A DNA stretch of 64,000 nt from assembly GCA_023819255.1 (NCBI GenBank), contig JAMWBU010000003.1:1-64000 (forward strand), given 5' to 3'. This document shows, piece by piece, positions 1 to 8,626 of this stretch (position 1 is the first letter of the stretch; each line of letters begins with the position of its first letter). The notes under the pieces were generated by a model that worked only from the letters and a program-made list of their open reading frames with translations, was not told the DNA's origin and ran no database searches. This DNA is from Candidatus Omnitrophota bacterium (GTDB lineage Bacteria; Ratteibacteria; UBA8468; B48-G9; DTJG01). A program made the translations under genes and the position numbers.

Positions 1-2018
1 GCACAATCGAGACATCTTTTCCCATTTTTTCTCCTTGTAATTTTTGTTTTGAAAATCTTGAAACCAATTGATTTTACTGAATCTTCGGTTTTTAAACTGA
101 AATCAAGCTTTACAGGATCAACAAATCCCGGGTCACCAAAAAAAGAATGTATATCAAATCCTTTTTTTTGTGCATCCTCAAAAGAAAGTTTCTTGTCCTG
201 TTTTCTTTTTATAATGCCCCATTCAACCTTTCTTGCTGAAATATCCCAGAATATGTTGAGATCACTTATGATACCCCCTGCGTCCTGGCAGCCATAGCCA
301 AAAATAAAAAATGGCTTTCTGTCTGTCAAAAGTATGTTTCTCTCAAATGTGAATGAATTATGATTTTCTTTTCTTGAAAAACCGATGATTCCTTCTTCCC
401 CGAATGCAAAGATATTGTTTCTTATTATGTTTTCCCGTCCATAATGTTGATGAAATATCTGGCTATTTGTAAATGCGCAAAGGTTATTTTCAACAATAAT
501 ATGGGAACTTCCTTCGTCAAGATAGATGCACCATGCTCCATATTCGGATTTTTCCAGATTGTAAATGGTATTTCCCCTGATCACTGTGCCTGGCTGCACA
601 CCAAGCGTGTAAATTCCTCCCATATCGCTCAAAAGGCTTTTCCCAATATCATGTATGATGTTATTTTCAATGATATTGTCTTTTGAAACATTTTCAGAAT
701 ACCCCCAGACCCACCCACAGGAGATACCTGTATAATAAAGATTGTGAATGTGATTACCTGAAATTAAATTATTTGCAGAATGCATTGATAGTATTCCAAC
801 AGCGCTGTAAAAGACATTTCCACAGCCATAAATGTGATTATCTGAAATGACTATTGAATGCGTTCTCAACAACGCTGGCGATCGGGCGTCGCCACCATTT
901 ATTTTTACCCCACCAGCACCCATATCCCATATCCTGTTGCCTCTGATTTCTATTTGTGAACATCCATCTGATATTTCAATCCCGTACCATCCACAGTGTC
1001 TGATTTCACAATCTTCTATTGCGCAATTTTTGCATCCTTTCAAAAAGACAACCCCAGGGACTCTGTACGCTGCCTGGCTGCAGGATGCATTTTCTCCATA
1101 TGGATGTATCCAGTCGGTATGCTCCATTATTATGCCTTTGATTTTAAAACCTTCAACAAAATTGTTATTTTCAGGGTCACCAACAACTTTAATCGCCTGC
1201 AAAGTCAATGGTGCGTAAATATCTATGGAGTCAATTGTCTGATCTTTTTCTAAAATGTAGTAAAGAAGTCCGGAATTTCTGTCAAGATACCATTGCCCTG
1301 GTTTTTTCAATTCTTCAAAAACGTTCTCAATCCTGTATCTGGTATCTTTTTCAACCCTCATAACGGTTTTTTTTGAACAAATGACAAAGCCAGTTTTTTC
1401 ATCAACTCGTTCTACTGGCATCCTCTCTTCAATCCATTTATGGAACATTAAAATTTCAATATCCTGCAGGTTGGTCCAGTTTTTGATGTCGCCCCTATCG
1501 AAGAAAAAGGAATTACTGCCACTAAAAAGGTCTGTCTTTCCTTCTCTATCAAAGACATCTTTTACCTTGAAAAAGTTGTTTTTGCCTTCTGGAATAACTG
1601 TTCTTGATTTTCTTCTTCCATTGACAAATAGCTGTCTGAAATACCATTTTCCGCTCTTTACTTCAGGAATTTCTGCGACACAGGCGCTTATGCCGTTGAC
1701 AGTTGTTTTCTTCCAGCCAGTAATTTTTAACCCACAGTCAAAAATTACCTTTTCACCAGGAAAATTCGTGTATGTAACATTTGAATCATCCTGTGTAAAT
1801 TCAATCGTATTTTGAATTGTATATCTGCCCGAGCGAATAAAAACAGTAATGTTGCCTGAAACATTATCCTTCACTCTCAATTTCCTGATCTTATCCCTTG
1901 CCGCCTCAATTGTCGCAAGAGGACCATCTGCTTTATCAACAAGCGGCTCTGGATATAGCCCTGACCAATGATCATTGCCGTTTGGCGCGATGTATAAGCA
2001 ACTGATTTTTGTGTTCAT
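1..2018 (-). CDS. Right-handed parallel beta-helix protein (3' end beyond window)
   Basis: An open frame reads leftwards from an ATG at 2016-2018 to the window edge without a stop, giving 672 visible residues. It begins MNTKISCLYIAPNGNDHWSG, the usual opening of secreted-type beta-helix proteins of PVC-like bacteria, but it has no hydrophobic signal peptide. From about residue 320 to 560 short repeats recur with the pattern N-x-I-x-G/N-N-x-I (for example ISDNHIYGCGN, ISGNHIHNLYY, VIRGNTIYNLE), which are coils of a pectate-lyase-like beta helix. The family binds or cleaves polysaccharides. No catalytic residues can be assigned here. It diverges from glyQ across a 98-base gap. The fold is confident and the substrate is unknown. 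Confidence 0.85.
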   Translation of the reverse strand, partial: MNTKISCLYIAPNGNDHWSGLYPEPLVDKADGPLATIEAARDKIRKLRVKDNVSGNITVFIRSGRYTIQNTIEFTQDDSNVTYTNFPGEKVIFDCGLKITGWKKTTVNGISACVAEIPEVKSGKWYFRQLFVNGRRKSRTVIPEGKNNFFKVKDVFDREGKTDLFSGSNSFFFDRGDIKNWTNLQDIEILMFHKWIEERMPVERVDEKTGFVICSKKTVMRVEKDTRYRIENVFEELKKPGQWYLDRNSGLLYYILEKDQTIDSIDIYAPLTLQAIKVVGDPENNNFVEGFKIKGIIMEHTDWIHPYGENASCSQAAYRVPGVVFLKGCKNCAIEDCEIRHCGWYGIEISDGCSQIEIRGNRIWDMGAGGVKINGGDARSPALLRTHSIVISDNHIYGCGNVFYSAVGILSMHSANNLISGNHIHNLYYTGISCGWVWGYSENVSKDNIIENNIIHDIGKSLLSDMGGIYTLGVQPGTVIRGNTIYNLEKSEYGAWCIYLDEGSSHIIVENNLCAFTNSQIFHQHYGRENIIRNNIFAFGEEGIIGFSRKENHNSFTFERNILLTDRKPFFIFGYGCQDAGGIISDLNIFWDISARKVEWGIIKRKQDKKLSFEDAQKKGFDIHSFFGDPGFVDPVKLDFSLKTEDSVKSIGFKIFKTKITRRKNGKRCLDC

Positions 2019-2058
2019 TGAACCCTGTAAAAAAGCCATCTGTATAACTTGAAAAAGC

Positions 2059-2067
2059 ATTTTATCA
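2059..2067 (-). promoter_or_regulatory. Extended -10 for the beta-helix gene
   Basis: On the minus strand this reads TGATAAAAT, an extended -10 (TGn plus TAAAAT). A start about 7 bases downstream would leave a leader of about 34 bases carrying AGGG before the ATG at 2018. No convincing -35 is seen. Confidence 0.4.
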
Positions 2068-2100
2068 CTAAAAAACAAAAAGGCAAGGTAGTGTAAAATG

Positions 2101-2109
2101 TGTTATAAT
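2101..2109 (+). promoter_or_regulatory. Extended -10 promoter of glyQ, probably leaderless
   Basis: TGTTATAAT is a perfect extended -10. Only seven bases separate the hexamer from the glyQ ATG at 2117, so transcription should begin at or next to the start codon. There is no Shine-Dalgarno sequence. Confidence 0.6.
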
Positions 2110-2116
2110 TATTGCC

Positions 2117-2959
2117 ATGGAATTTCAAAATATTATCATTTCTCTGGAGAAGTACTGGATTAATAAAGGATGTTTCCTGTGGCATCCTTATGCAACTGAA
2201 GTTGGCGCAGGGACGATGAATCCTGCGACATTTTTCGGAATTCTTGGAAAAAAGAAGTGGAATGTAGTTTATCTTGAGCCATCTCAAAGACCTGCGGACG
2301 CAAGATACGGTGAAAACCCAATACGACTCTATCAACACCACCAGATGCAGGTCATTCTGAAACCGCCCCCATCAGACATCCAGAATATTTATATACACAG
2401 CTTGAAAACTCTCGGAATAGATGTATCAAAGCATGATCTTCGTTTTATCGAAGATAACTGGGAAGCGCCAACGCTTGGAGCATGGGGTGTCGGATGGGAG
2501 GTATGGCTTGATGGCCTTGAGATAACCCAGTTCACATATATGCAGCAGGCAGGTGGCATAGATCTTGATCCTGTAAGCGTCGAAATCACTTATGGACTCG
2601 ACAGGATTGCATGCTTTCTTCAAGGAAAGCAATCTGTATTTGACATCGATTGGGGCTCAAACACAAACTATGGATTTCTGCATCAGGAAAGAGAAAGGCA
2701 GTATTCTTTTTTTGGTTTCAAGGAAGCAAATGTCGAACTACTCTGGATTTGTTTTGACGGCTTTGAAAAGGAGGCGAAATCACTCCTTGAGAAAAAACTT
2801 TTCTACCCTGCATATGATTATATTCTTAAACTGTCTCATATATTCAATCTTCTTGAAGCAAGATCTTCAATAAGCGTTGGCGAAAGAACACGAATTATAG
2901 CGAGAATAAGGGCGCTGGCAAATCTATGCGCACAACAATATATTGAAAGGGGAAATTGA
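2117..2959 (+). CDS. glyQ: Glycyl-tRNA synthetase alpha subunit
   Basis: This 280-residue protein is the catalytic alpha chain of bacterial alpha2beta2 glycyl-tRNA synthetase, which charges tRNA-Gly in the cytoplasm. It has full family length and near-invariant segments such as HPYATEVGAGTMNPATF (residues 23-39), LEPSQRPADARYGENP, EDNWEAPTLGAWGVGWEVW and ITYGLDRIACFLQG. The beta-subunit gene glyS, which normally follows, is not here. The stop overlaps the next start (TGATG), coupling glyQ to a URO-D family gene. The ATG lies 7 bases after an extended -10, so the message is probably leaderless. Confidence 0.97.
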   Translation: MEFQNIIISLEKYWINKGCFLWHPYATEVGAGTMNPATFFGILGKKKWNVVYLEPSQRPADARYGENPIRLYQHHQMQVILKPPPSDIQNIYIHSLKTLGIDVSKHDLRFIEDNWEAPTLGAWGVGWEVWLDGLEITQFTYMQQAGGIDLDPVSVEITYGLDRIACFLQGKQSVFDIDWGSNTNYGFLHQERERQYSFFGFKEANVELLWICFDGFEKEAKSLLEKKLFYPAYDYILKLSHIFNLLEARSSISVGERTRIIARIRALANLCAQQYIERGN

Positions 2960-3954
2960 TGACCGGGAAAGAACTCATAACAAGGGCTGTACTGTTTCAG
3001 GGACCGGAAAGGATTCCATATACACTGTCTGACGAATACGGAAGCGATATGATTGGAGTTGGCATTAAACCTGACCCGAACTGGAAACCATCATTTCCAC
3101 CAACCGATACAAAATGGGAAGACGAATGGCACTGCGTGTGGGAGCGACTTTCTGGAGACATTACAAAAGGCCAGGTTACAGGACATCCTTTGAAATCTTA
3201 TGAAATCTTTGACTCTTTCAAATGGCCGGATTTCAAAATTCCAGAAAGATATTCTGCAATGAAAGAAAAAATCGCTGGCAACAAAGAAGATAAATTTGTT
3301 CTCGCAAGCATTGATTTTTCACTGATGCACAGGCTTGAATACCTTCGTGGACATGAAAATGCCTGGACAGATCCATATCTTGAACCTGATAATCTTAGAA
3401 AACTTTTGCATAAACTTGCCGCTCTTGCGATTGACCAGATTGATATGGTCGCTGAAGCAGGCGCACATGGTATATGTTCAGCAGACGACCTTGGTTTTCA
3501 GGACAGACCAATGGTCTCGCCTGAAATATTCCATAATTTTTTTGCGCCATATTATAAGATGGCCTATCAACATGCCAGGAAGAAAAATATCCTGACATTT
3601 CTTCATTCCTGCGGATATATCATAGACCTGCTGGATGATTTAATCGCTGCAGGTTTGCAGGTAATACAGATGGACCAGCAGGAAAATATGGGCCTTGAAA
3701 ATCTTGGAAAAAGATTTGGCGGAAGATTGTGTTTCTGGTGTCCTGTTGATATTCAAAAAACGATGAATTATGGAACAGTTGATGATGTTAGAAATTACGC
3801 AAAAAAGCTCATTGACACGCTTGGAAGATATAATGGGGGTTTCATTGCAAAATGGTATGGCGCCCCTGACGCAGTGGGTCATACAAAAGAAAAAATAAAG
3901 GCAATGTGCGAAACATTTATTTCCTATGGCGCAAGTTTCTATAAGAAAACCTGA
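2959..3954 (+). CDS. Uroporphyrinogen decarboxylase (URO-D) family protein
   Basis: A 331-residue URO-D-fold protein, most like the MtaA/CmuA branch of cobalamin-dependent methyltransferases rather than the heme enzyme HemE. The segment FLHSCGYIIDLLDDLIAAG contains the H-x-C-G ligand motif expected for zinc, and the C-terminal barrel strand reads VDIQKTMNYGTVDDVR. The frame is open from a TTG at 2956, but the ATG at 2959, preceded by AAAGGGGAAA and sharing one base with the glyQ stop, is the likelier start. It is one of three URO-D paralogs in the window. No corrinoid protein or MtaB-type partner lies nearby, so the substrate (a methyl group or a sugar-derived acid) cannot be stated. Confidence 0.85.
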   Translation: MTGKELITRAVLFQGPERIPYTLSDEYGSDMIGVGIKPDPNWKPSFPPTDTKWEDEWHCVWERLSGDITKGQVTGHPLKSYEIFDSFKWPDFKIPERYSAMKEKIAGNKEDKFVLASIDFSLMHRLEYLRGHENAWTDPYLEPDNLRKLLHKLAALAIDQIDMVAEAGAHGICSADDLGFQDRPMVSPEIFHNFFAPYYKMAYQHARKKNILTFLHSCGYIIDLLDDLIAAGLQVIQMDQQENMGLENLGKRFGGRLCFWCPVDIQKTMNYGTVDDVRNYAKKLIDTLGRYNGGFIAKWYGAPDAVGHTKEKIKAMCETFISYGASFYKKT

Positions 3955-3956
3955 TA

Positions 3957-5237
3957 TCAGGAACTTCCCAGTTTTTCTATATCAAGTGAATCAATATTGT
4001 CAAGGACCTTTTTAATTGCCTTTCCAACCATTATCGCAACATCTTTTTGATTTGGAGCTCTCAGAGGTTCTGTCATTCCAAAATGGGTATCGGTGTGCTT
4101 CTGTGCAACCGGATACTCGTCTGGATCATATAAAACCTGCCTGCTGTGCTTGCATAACCAGGGACAACCTTTCCCATAGGCATTTTTTGCCTGAAACACT
4201 GTCATCCCTGGAAGAATGAAACTCTGCCATACAGAAACCTTTGCTCCTTCTGCCTGGATTGCCTTCATCACGGCATTTCTAAAAATGTGTGGGCTTTTTT
4301 TCCATCCAAGTTCCTCTGGAACAAGTCGAATCGTATAATTATACCAGTTGTGCTGGCAATTTTCTGGTTCAAAAGGAAGAATCAGTCCCTTTGTTCCATT
4401 TAACTCGCTTGTGAGAGCATCGGCATTTTCTCTCTGGACATCAAGATAATCATCAAGTTTTCTCAGCTGCGCCCTGCCAAATGCTGCGGTAAGGTCATTG
4501 TTTCTGTACATCCATCCAAGCGCATATGCGTGGTAATCTCTCTTTTCAACAGGTGTTCTTGTTTCACCGAAAGACCACAGGGTTAGCGCCTTTTTGTAAA
4601 TTTTTTCGTCATCAGTCACAAACATTCCTCCTTCTCCGGAACACAGGCACTTATTCTGATTAAAACTGAACGCAGCGCAATCACCCCACAATCCCACCTT
4701 TTTTCCTTTAAATCGAGCACCATGCGCCTGGCAGCAATCTTCAATCAGCTTCAGGTTATATTTTTTTGAAATCAAAAGTATATCATCCATGTTTACTGGC
4801 AATCCGTGCAGATGAACAACAATGATCGCTTTTGTTTTTTCACTGATCTTTTCCTCAATCTTTTTTGTGTCAATATTCATTGTGTCAAAGTCAATATCAA
4901 CAAACACTGGAATGCAATTGTGGTGAAGAACACATGTTGCACTTGAAGACCATGAATATGCAGGCACAATAACCTCATCGCCCGCACCGCAGTCGCACGC
5001 TGCAACAGCCATATGCAAAGCCGCGGTTCCGCTATTTGTTGTGATTGCAAACTTGTTTCCATTCCAGTCAGCAAATTCTTTTTCGAATTCTTTACAGTTT
5101 GGCCCAAATGCGTGATTTGTTTGTCTCAGGGATGAAAGCACAAAATCTTCGTCAATTCTGTCTACCGGTGGCCAGCTTTTTATAAAACCATCAGGAATTA
5201 ATTTGTCTCCACCATTGATTGCGAGTTTTTCTGCCAT
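3957..5237 (-). CDS. DegT/DnrJ/EryC1/StrS-family PLP aminotransferase
   Basis: A 426-residue fold-type-I PLP enzyme. It opens AEKLAINGGDKLIPDG, the family's usual beginning, and has TTNSGTAALHMAVAA (phosphate-binding region), HLHGLPVNMDDI, EDCCQAHGARFKG and the Schiff-base lysine in FNQNKCLCSGEGGM. Such enzymes transaminate keto-sugars or, in some branches, dehydrate them. The ATG at 5237 was chosen over an upstream ATG at 5255 because it has AGGAGGA (5241-5247) correctly placed. It is the last gene of the dnaG-rpoD-MBL-ceramidase-DegT run and overlaps the upstream ceramidase-like gene by 40 bases. Its stop lies two bases from that of the convergent URO-D gene. The specific sugar is unknown. 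Confidence 0.9.
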   Translation of the reverse strand: MAEKLAINGGDKLIPDGFIKSWPPVDRIDEDFVLSSLRQTNHAFGPNCKEFEKEFADWNGNKFAITTNSGTAALHMAVAACDCGAGDEVIVPAYSWSSSATCVLHHNCIPVFVDIDFDTMNIDTKKIEEKISEKTKAIIVVHLHGLPVNMDDILLISKKYNLKLIEDCCQAHGARFKGKKVGLWGDCAAFSFNQNKCLCSGEGGMFVTDDEKIYKKALTLWSFGETRTPVEKRDYHAYALGWMYRNNDLTAAFGRAQLRKLDDYLDVQRENADALTSELNGTKGLILPFEPENCQHNWYNYTIRLVPEELGWKKSPHIFRNAVMKAIQAEGAKVSVWQSFILPGMTVFQAKNAYGKGCPWLCKHSRQVLYDPDEYPVAQKHTDTHFGMTEPLRAPNQKDVAIMVGKAIKKVLDNIDSLDIEKLGSS

Positions 5238-6553
5238 CTTTCCTCCTGTTTCCATAGTTTATAGAGTAATCTTGCGCAGATGTCTGCAACAATATAACCT
5301 GCCTCAAACTGGTGTCTTGTCCAGTAGATTGTCATTCCTGAATAGCCGCCTCCAACAATTCCATAAACTGTAGGGCAATAACCATACCAACCATCGGCAA
5401 GCTGCGCAATCATCGTGATTTTCGCCGGACTTCTTCGCCGTATATCAATTCCAAACTGGCAATAGTATTCATATGGATTTGTCGCTATGCCGCAATCTCC
5501 AATTCTGATTGCGCTAACAGGTATTTCTTCTACAGGATTATTCCTGTAATCCTGATAAAGCTTCAGTATGCTCCAGTTCAAAACATATTTCCATCTTCCT
5601 GATTTTTTCTCTCCGTCTTCAACAATTTTCTGCGCCTTTTTGAGTGTGTCTGGCTCAGGCAGTCTTACCCTCATAATCAGTTTTTCAGTAACGTTTTTCA
5701 AAACAGCCTCATCTTCATATTCAATCTCTGAAATAATTCTAAGTGTCTCACAGGCAAGTACTGCTCCGATTTCCTTCATTCTCTGAATGCCAGGAACTCT
5801 CTTTTTTTTACTCAGTAGATTCCAGGGTGAAAGATCTCCGCTTGCGCCCTGAATATAGAGCACAGGCAGGTCTTTCCTATCCAGCATATCCCTTATCAAA
5901 CGTCTGGCTTCACCGGGAAAATCAGCAGAAACAAAATTGCTGTTTTCCACTGTTGTGGAGTGGCACGCATTATTATGAATAATTGCAATGTGCTTTCCTT
6001 CTTTATCAACAATTGACACAACGCAATGGGTTGAATCTTCAGGTCCTTCAATTCCAGCAAAATCATCTTTTGCTGTATCCCCGTACATAGTATGGCTGCC
6101 ATCCATCCAGCACACCCTGCGGTTATATCCGATCAAAGCATTCCCTTTTCCAGAAGCAATCTTTGCTTCTTTTGCAGAAGAATGAACCTCTTGTGCAAGT
6201 TCAACAAGCCAATTTTCAAGATTTTTCAGGTATTCAGCATTCACCGGGTCATCAGGCAGAAGTCCAGCAGTATTAGGTCCTGTGTGGGTATGTGTGCAGA
6301 AAATATGGATATTCTGGCATGGTACTGCAGTTTTTCCACTAATACCCTGTCTGACTCTTTCCACAAAATCTGAAAGTAGCACTGCTAAATCGCAGCTGAT
6401 TAAAATAATCTTCTCCCTGCCATCAGAAAGAAAAACGCAGTTTGCTTCAAGGTCGTCCCTGATGTAATCGCAATTTCTTATGTGGAGCTGTCCCATAAGG
6501 CTGTCGCCAATTTTGCAGTTTATTTTCTTTGTTCCTGCAGAAGCAAGAAGCAT
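5198..6553 (-). CDS. Neutral/alkaline ceramidase-fold protein, apparently intact active site
   Basis: A 451-residue protein with the N-terminal domain of neutral/alkaline non-lysosomal ceramidase (a zinc amidase). It has the zinc histidine motif THTHTGP (about 87-93), a second histidine in NNACHSTTVE (H197) and the nucleophile motif GASGDLSPW (S241). It lacks a signal peptide and the C-terminal domain, and is shorter than true ceramidases of about 650 residues, so a ceramide substrate is unlikely. Such short versions are common beside sugar enzymes in PVC bacteria. It lies 12 bases after the MBL gene and overlaps the downstream DegT gene by 40 bases. Of the three paralogs here this one keeps all the motifs checked. 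Confidence 0.85.
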   Translation of the reverse strand: MLLASAGTKKINCKIGDSLMGQLHIRNCDYIRDDLEANCVFLSDGREKIILISCDLAVLLSDFVERVRQGISGKTAVPCQNIHIFCTHTHTGPNTAGLLPDDPVNAEYLKNLENWLVELAQEVHSSAKEAKIASGKGNALIGYNRRVCWMDGSHTMYGDTAKDDFAGIEGPEDSTHCVVSIVDKEGKHIAIIHNNACHSTTVENSNFVSADFPGEARRLIRDMLDRKDLPVLYIQGASGDLSPWNLLSKKKRVPGIQRMKEIGAVLACETLRIISEIEYEDEAVLKNVTEKLIMRVRLPEPDTLKKAQKIVEDGEKKSGRWKYVLNWSILKLYQDYRNNPVEEIPVSAIRIGDCGIATNPYEYYCQFGIDIRRRSPAKITMIAQLADGWYGYCPTVYGIVGGGYSGMTIYWTRHQFEAGYIVADICARLLYKLWKQEERWQKNSQSMVETN

Positions 6554-6565
6554 CGCTGGCTCCAG

Positions 6566-7327
6566 TTAAAGTTCAAGTGTCATTCCATCTGATGCTGCCA
6601 TTATATCAATAGAAAGTTTCTCTGACAAATTTTCTGTTTTTTCCCATATCCTTTCTCTTAGCATACTCATGCCGAAATGTGTAAGGATAGCTTTTTCAGG
6701 CTTTATTCCCGAGATAATTTCAAGCGCTTCAGGCAGGCTCAGATGCATTATGTCCGGTCTTGGCTGACTGAACACAACATTGATTATAACTATTTCTGTT
6801 CCTGCATAGGCGTTTATTATTTCAGGGAAAAAACAGGTATCAGGAATATATCCGATGGAAGGAACATCATCGCTTTCAAGAATAAATCCGTATGTTTCCA
6901 CCTGATGATGAAGTCTAACTGGCACATTTATTTTCAATTTTTTCACATTGTATTGAGCACCTGATTTTAGAATTTGAACTTTTTCAACAAGCTCAAGCGC
7001 GTATGGAAACACCACAGCTGGATTATCAATTGCTTCGGCCGGACATAGAAGCGTACCCCTTTTTCTGAAACCGCCATCAGTCATTGCTTCAATCATAACA
7101 TTTACATCGTTTGAGTGATCTATATGCTTGTGTGAAACATATATCGCGTCAAGAGACGAAAGGCTCAAGCGGGGACGGGATTTATTTGCTTTTACAAGGC
7201 TTCCTGGACCAGGGTCCACAAGCATTCGACTGTCGTTAATCTCAATCCATATTCCACCAGAAGCCCGAAGCTGCTTTATCATTACAAATCGGGCTCCTGC
7301 TGTTCCAAGAAATTTTATAAAATTCAA
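6566..7327 (-). CDS. MBL-fold metallo-hydrolase
   Basis: A 253-residue metallo-beta-lactamase-fold protein. The metal-binding motif SHKHIDHSND (H-x-H-x-D-H) is complete, followed by RLHHQVETYGF, GYIPDTCFF and LTHFGMS, which supply the remaining ligands. It resembles the RNase Z/PhnP-like branch that cleaves phosphodiesters, but it lacks features that would fix the substrate. It begins 12 bases after rpoD and precedes the ceramidase-like gene by 12 bases, so it should be transcribed with the primase and sigma-factor genes. It is predicted to be cytoplasmic. Confidence 0.85.
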   Translation of the reverse strand: MNFIKFLGTAGARFVMIKQLRASGGIWIEINDSRMLVDPGPGSLVKANKSRPRLSLSSLDAIYVSHKHIDHSNDVNVMIEAMTDGGFRKRGTLLCPAEAIDNPAVVFPYALELVEKVQILKSGAQYNVKKLKINVPVRLHHQVETYGFILESDDVPSIGYIPDTCFFPEIINAYAGTEIVIINVVFSQPRPDIMHLSLPEALEIISGIKPEKAILTHFGMSMLRERIWEKTENLSEKLSIDIMAASDGMTLEL

Positions 7328-7339
7328 AGAGTGTCCAGG

Positions 7340-8626
7340 TCAGGTGAAATTTATCTGGTCAAGAAATGGCTTAAGTTTTTCCGCCCTTGGCGCGTGTTTC
7401 AGTTTTTGAATGGCTTTTCCTTCAATCTGTCTGATTCTTTCTCTTGTCAGGTTGAAATACTTGCCGACTTCTTCAAGAGTTCTCGCGTAGCCGTCTGTGT
7501 CAAGCCCGAATCTCAATCGAAGTATCTTTTCCTCCCTTTCATCCAGTACCTCAAACGCCTTTTCAAGCTCTTCCCTGAGGAGAGTCCTTTTTGTATGCGT
7601 CAGCGGACTTGATTCCTCTCCGTCTTCAATAAAATCTCCAACCGTTGCTCTCTCTTCGTCGCCAACAGGCATGTCCAGTGATACAGGTTCGGGTCTCATA
7701 GATTTCTTGATTTTTTTAACCTTGTCGCAGTCAGTGTTGAGCACTTTTGCAAGTTCTTCGTCTGTGGGCTCTCTGTCAAGGCTCTGCGCCAGCCACCTGT
7801 ATGCCTTACTGAGTTTATTTATCTTTTCTATCATATGCACGGGTATTCTGATTGTCGCAGAGTGGTCTGCTATCGCCCTTGTAATCGCCTGACGTATCCA
7901 CCAGGTTGCATAAGTGCTGAATTTGAAACCTTCTTTGTACCTGAACTTTTCGACTGCTTTCATCAGGCCTATATTCCCTTCCTGAATCAAATCCCTGAGG
8001 GAAAGCTTTGGATTTGAGTATTTTTTTGCAATGCTGATAACCAACCTGAGATTTGCATGGATCAATCTATCTCTTGCCTCAATAAACCCCTCTTGATACT
8101 TGCATATCAATGCCAGGTTCTTTCCATTTTTCCGCTTTTTAACAGCCTGAATCAGGGCTTTTTTGTATTTTTCCATCGCCTTTGCTATCTCCACTTCTTC
8201 CTCTGATGTCAGCAGATTATAGGAGCCCGCATCTTTGAGATATGCCCTCAAAGGATTCCTGAGATCTTCAAGAAGCGCCTTTGTATCCTGTTCGGTTTCT
8301 TTTTCTGCAAGAAGATCATCGCCTATCTCTATGTTCATTTCCTCGAGTTCATCAAAAAGTTCATCAATCTTATCGCCAGGAGTATCAATCGGAAGAAACT
8401 TATTTATATCTTCCAGGAAAACAGTTCTTGTCCCTTTCCCGAGAGCCAGAATCTGATCTTTGGCTTTTCTGAAATGTTCCTCAGAAAAGTGCACATCAAA
8501 ATTTTTGTCGTGTACTTTTGAAGTGGCTTTATCACTCTTTTTCTTCGACTCTTTCTCTACAGGTTTGTTAGTTTTTCGAGATACTAACTTTTTCTTTTTT
8601 TTCTCAATGGTTTTATTTTTCGCCAT
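7340..8626 (-). CDS. rpoD: Principal sigma factor (sigma-70/RpoD)
   Basis: A 428-residue primary sigma factor. A lysine-rich N-terminus (residues 1-35) leads into a region-1.1-like segment. Region 1.2 follows (DLRNPLRAYLKDAG, about 121-134), then regions 2.1-2.4 (RLVISIAKKY to KFSTYATWWIRQAITRAI, about 194-252), region 3 and the region 4.2 helix-turn-helix TLEEVGKYFNLTRERIRQIE (383-402). The start at 8626 is preferred because AAAGGAGC sits just upstream, while the frame could begin 12 codons earlier. It overlaps the 3' end of dnaG by 14 bases, the classic macromolecular-synthesis order without rpsU. The strong sigma-70-type promoters seen in the window fit this regulator. Confidence 0.97.
   Translation of the reverse strand: MAKNKTIEKKKKKLVSRKTNKPVEKESKKKSDKATSKVHDKNFDVHFSEEHFRKAKDQILALGKGTRTVFLEDINKFLPIDTPGDKIDELFDELEEMNIEIGDDLLAEKETEQDTKALLEDLRNPLRAYLKDAGSYNLLTSEEEVEIAKAMEKYKKALIQAVKKRKNGKNLALICKYQEGFIEARDRLIHANLRLVISIAKKYSNPKLSLRDLIQEGNIGLMKAVEKFRYKEGFKFSTYATWWIRQAITRAIADHSATIRIPVHMIEKINKLSKAYRWLAQSLDREPTDEELAKVLNTDCDKVKKIKKSMRPEPVSLDMPVGDEERATVGDFIEDGEESSPLTHTKRTLLREELEKAFEVLDEREEKILRLRFGLDTDGYARTLEEVGKYFNLTRERIRQIEGKAIQKLKHAPRAEKLKPFLDQINFT

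Noticed and set aside
847-1815. Plus-strand open frames across the left-edge beta-helix gene
   Set aside because: The minus strand is continuously open here and encodes a clear beta-helix repeat protein, so the plus-strand frames are shadows.
2015-2341. Minus-strand open frame overlapping the glyQ start
   Set aside because: It runs antisense through conserved glyQ codons and into the divergent promoter region, and has no recognisable protein features.
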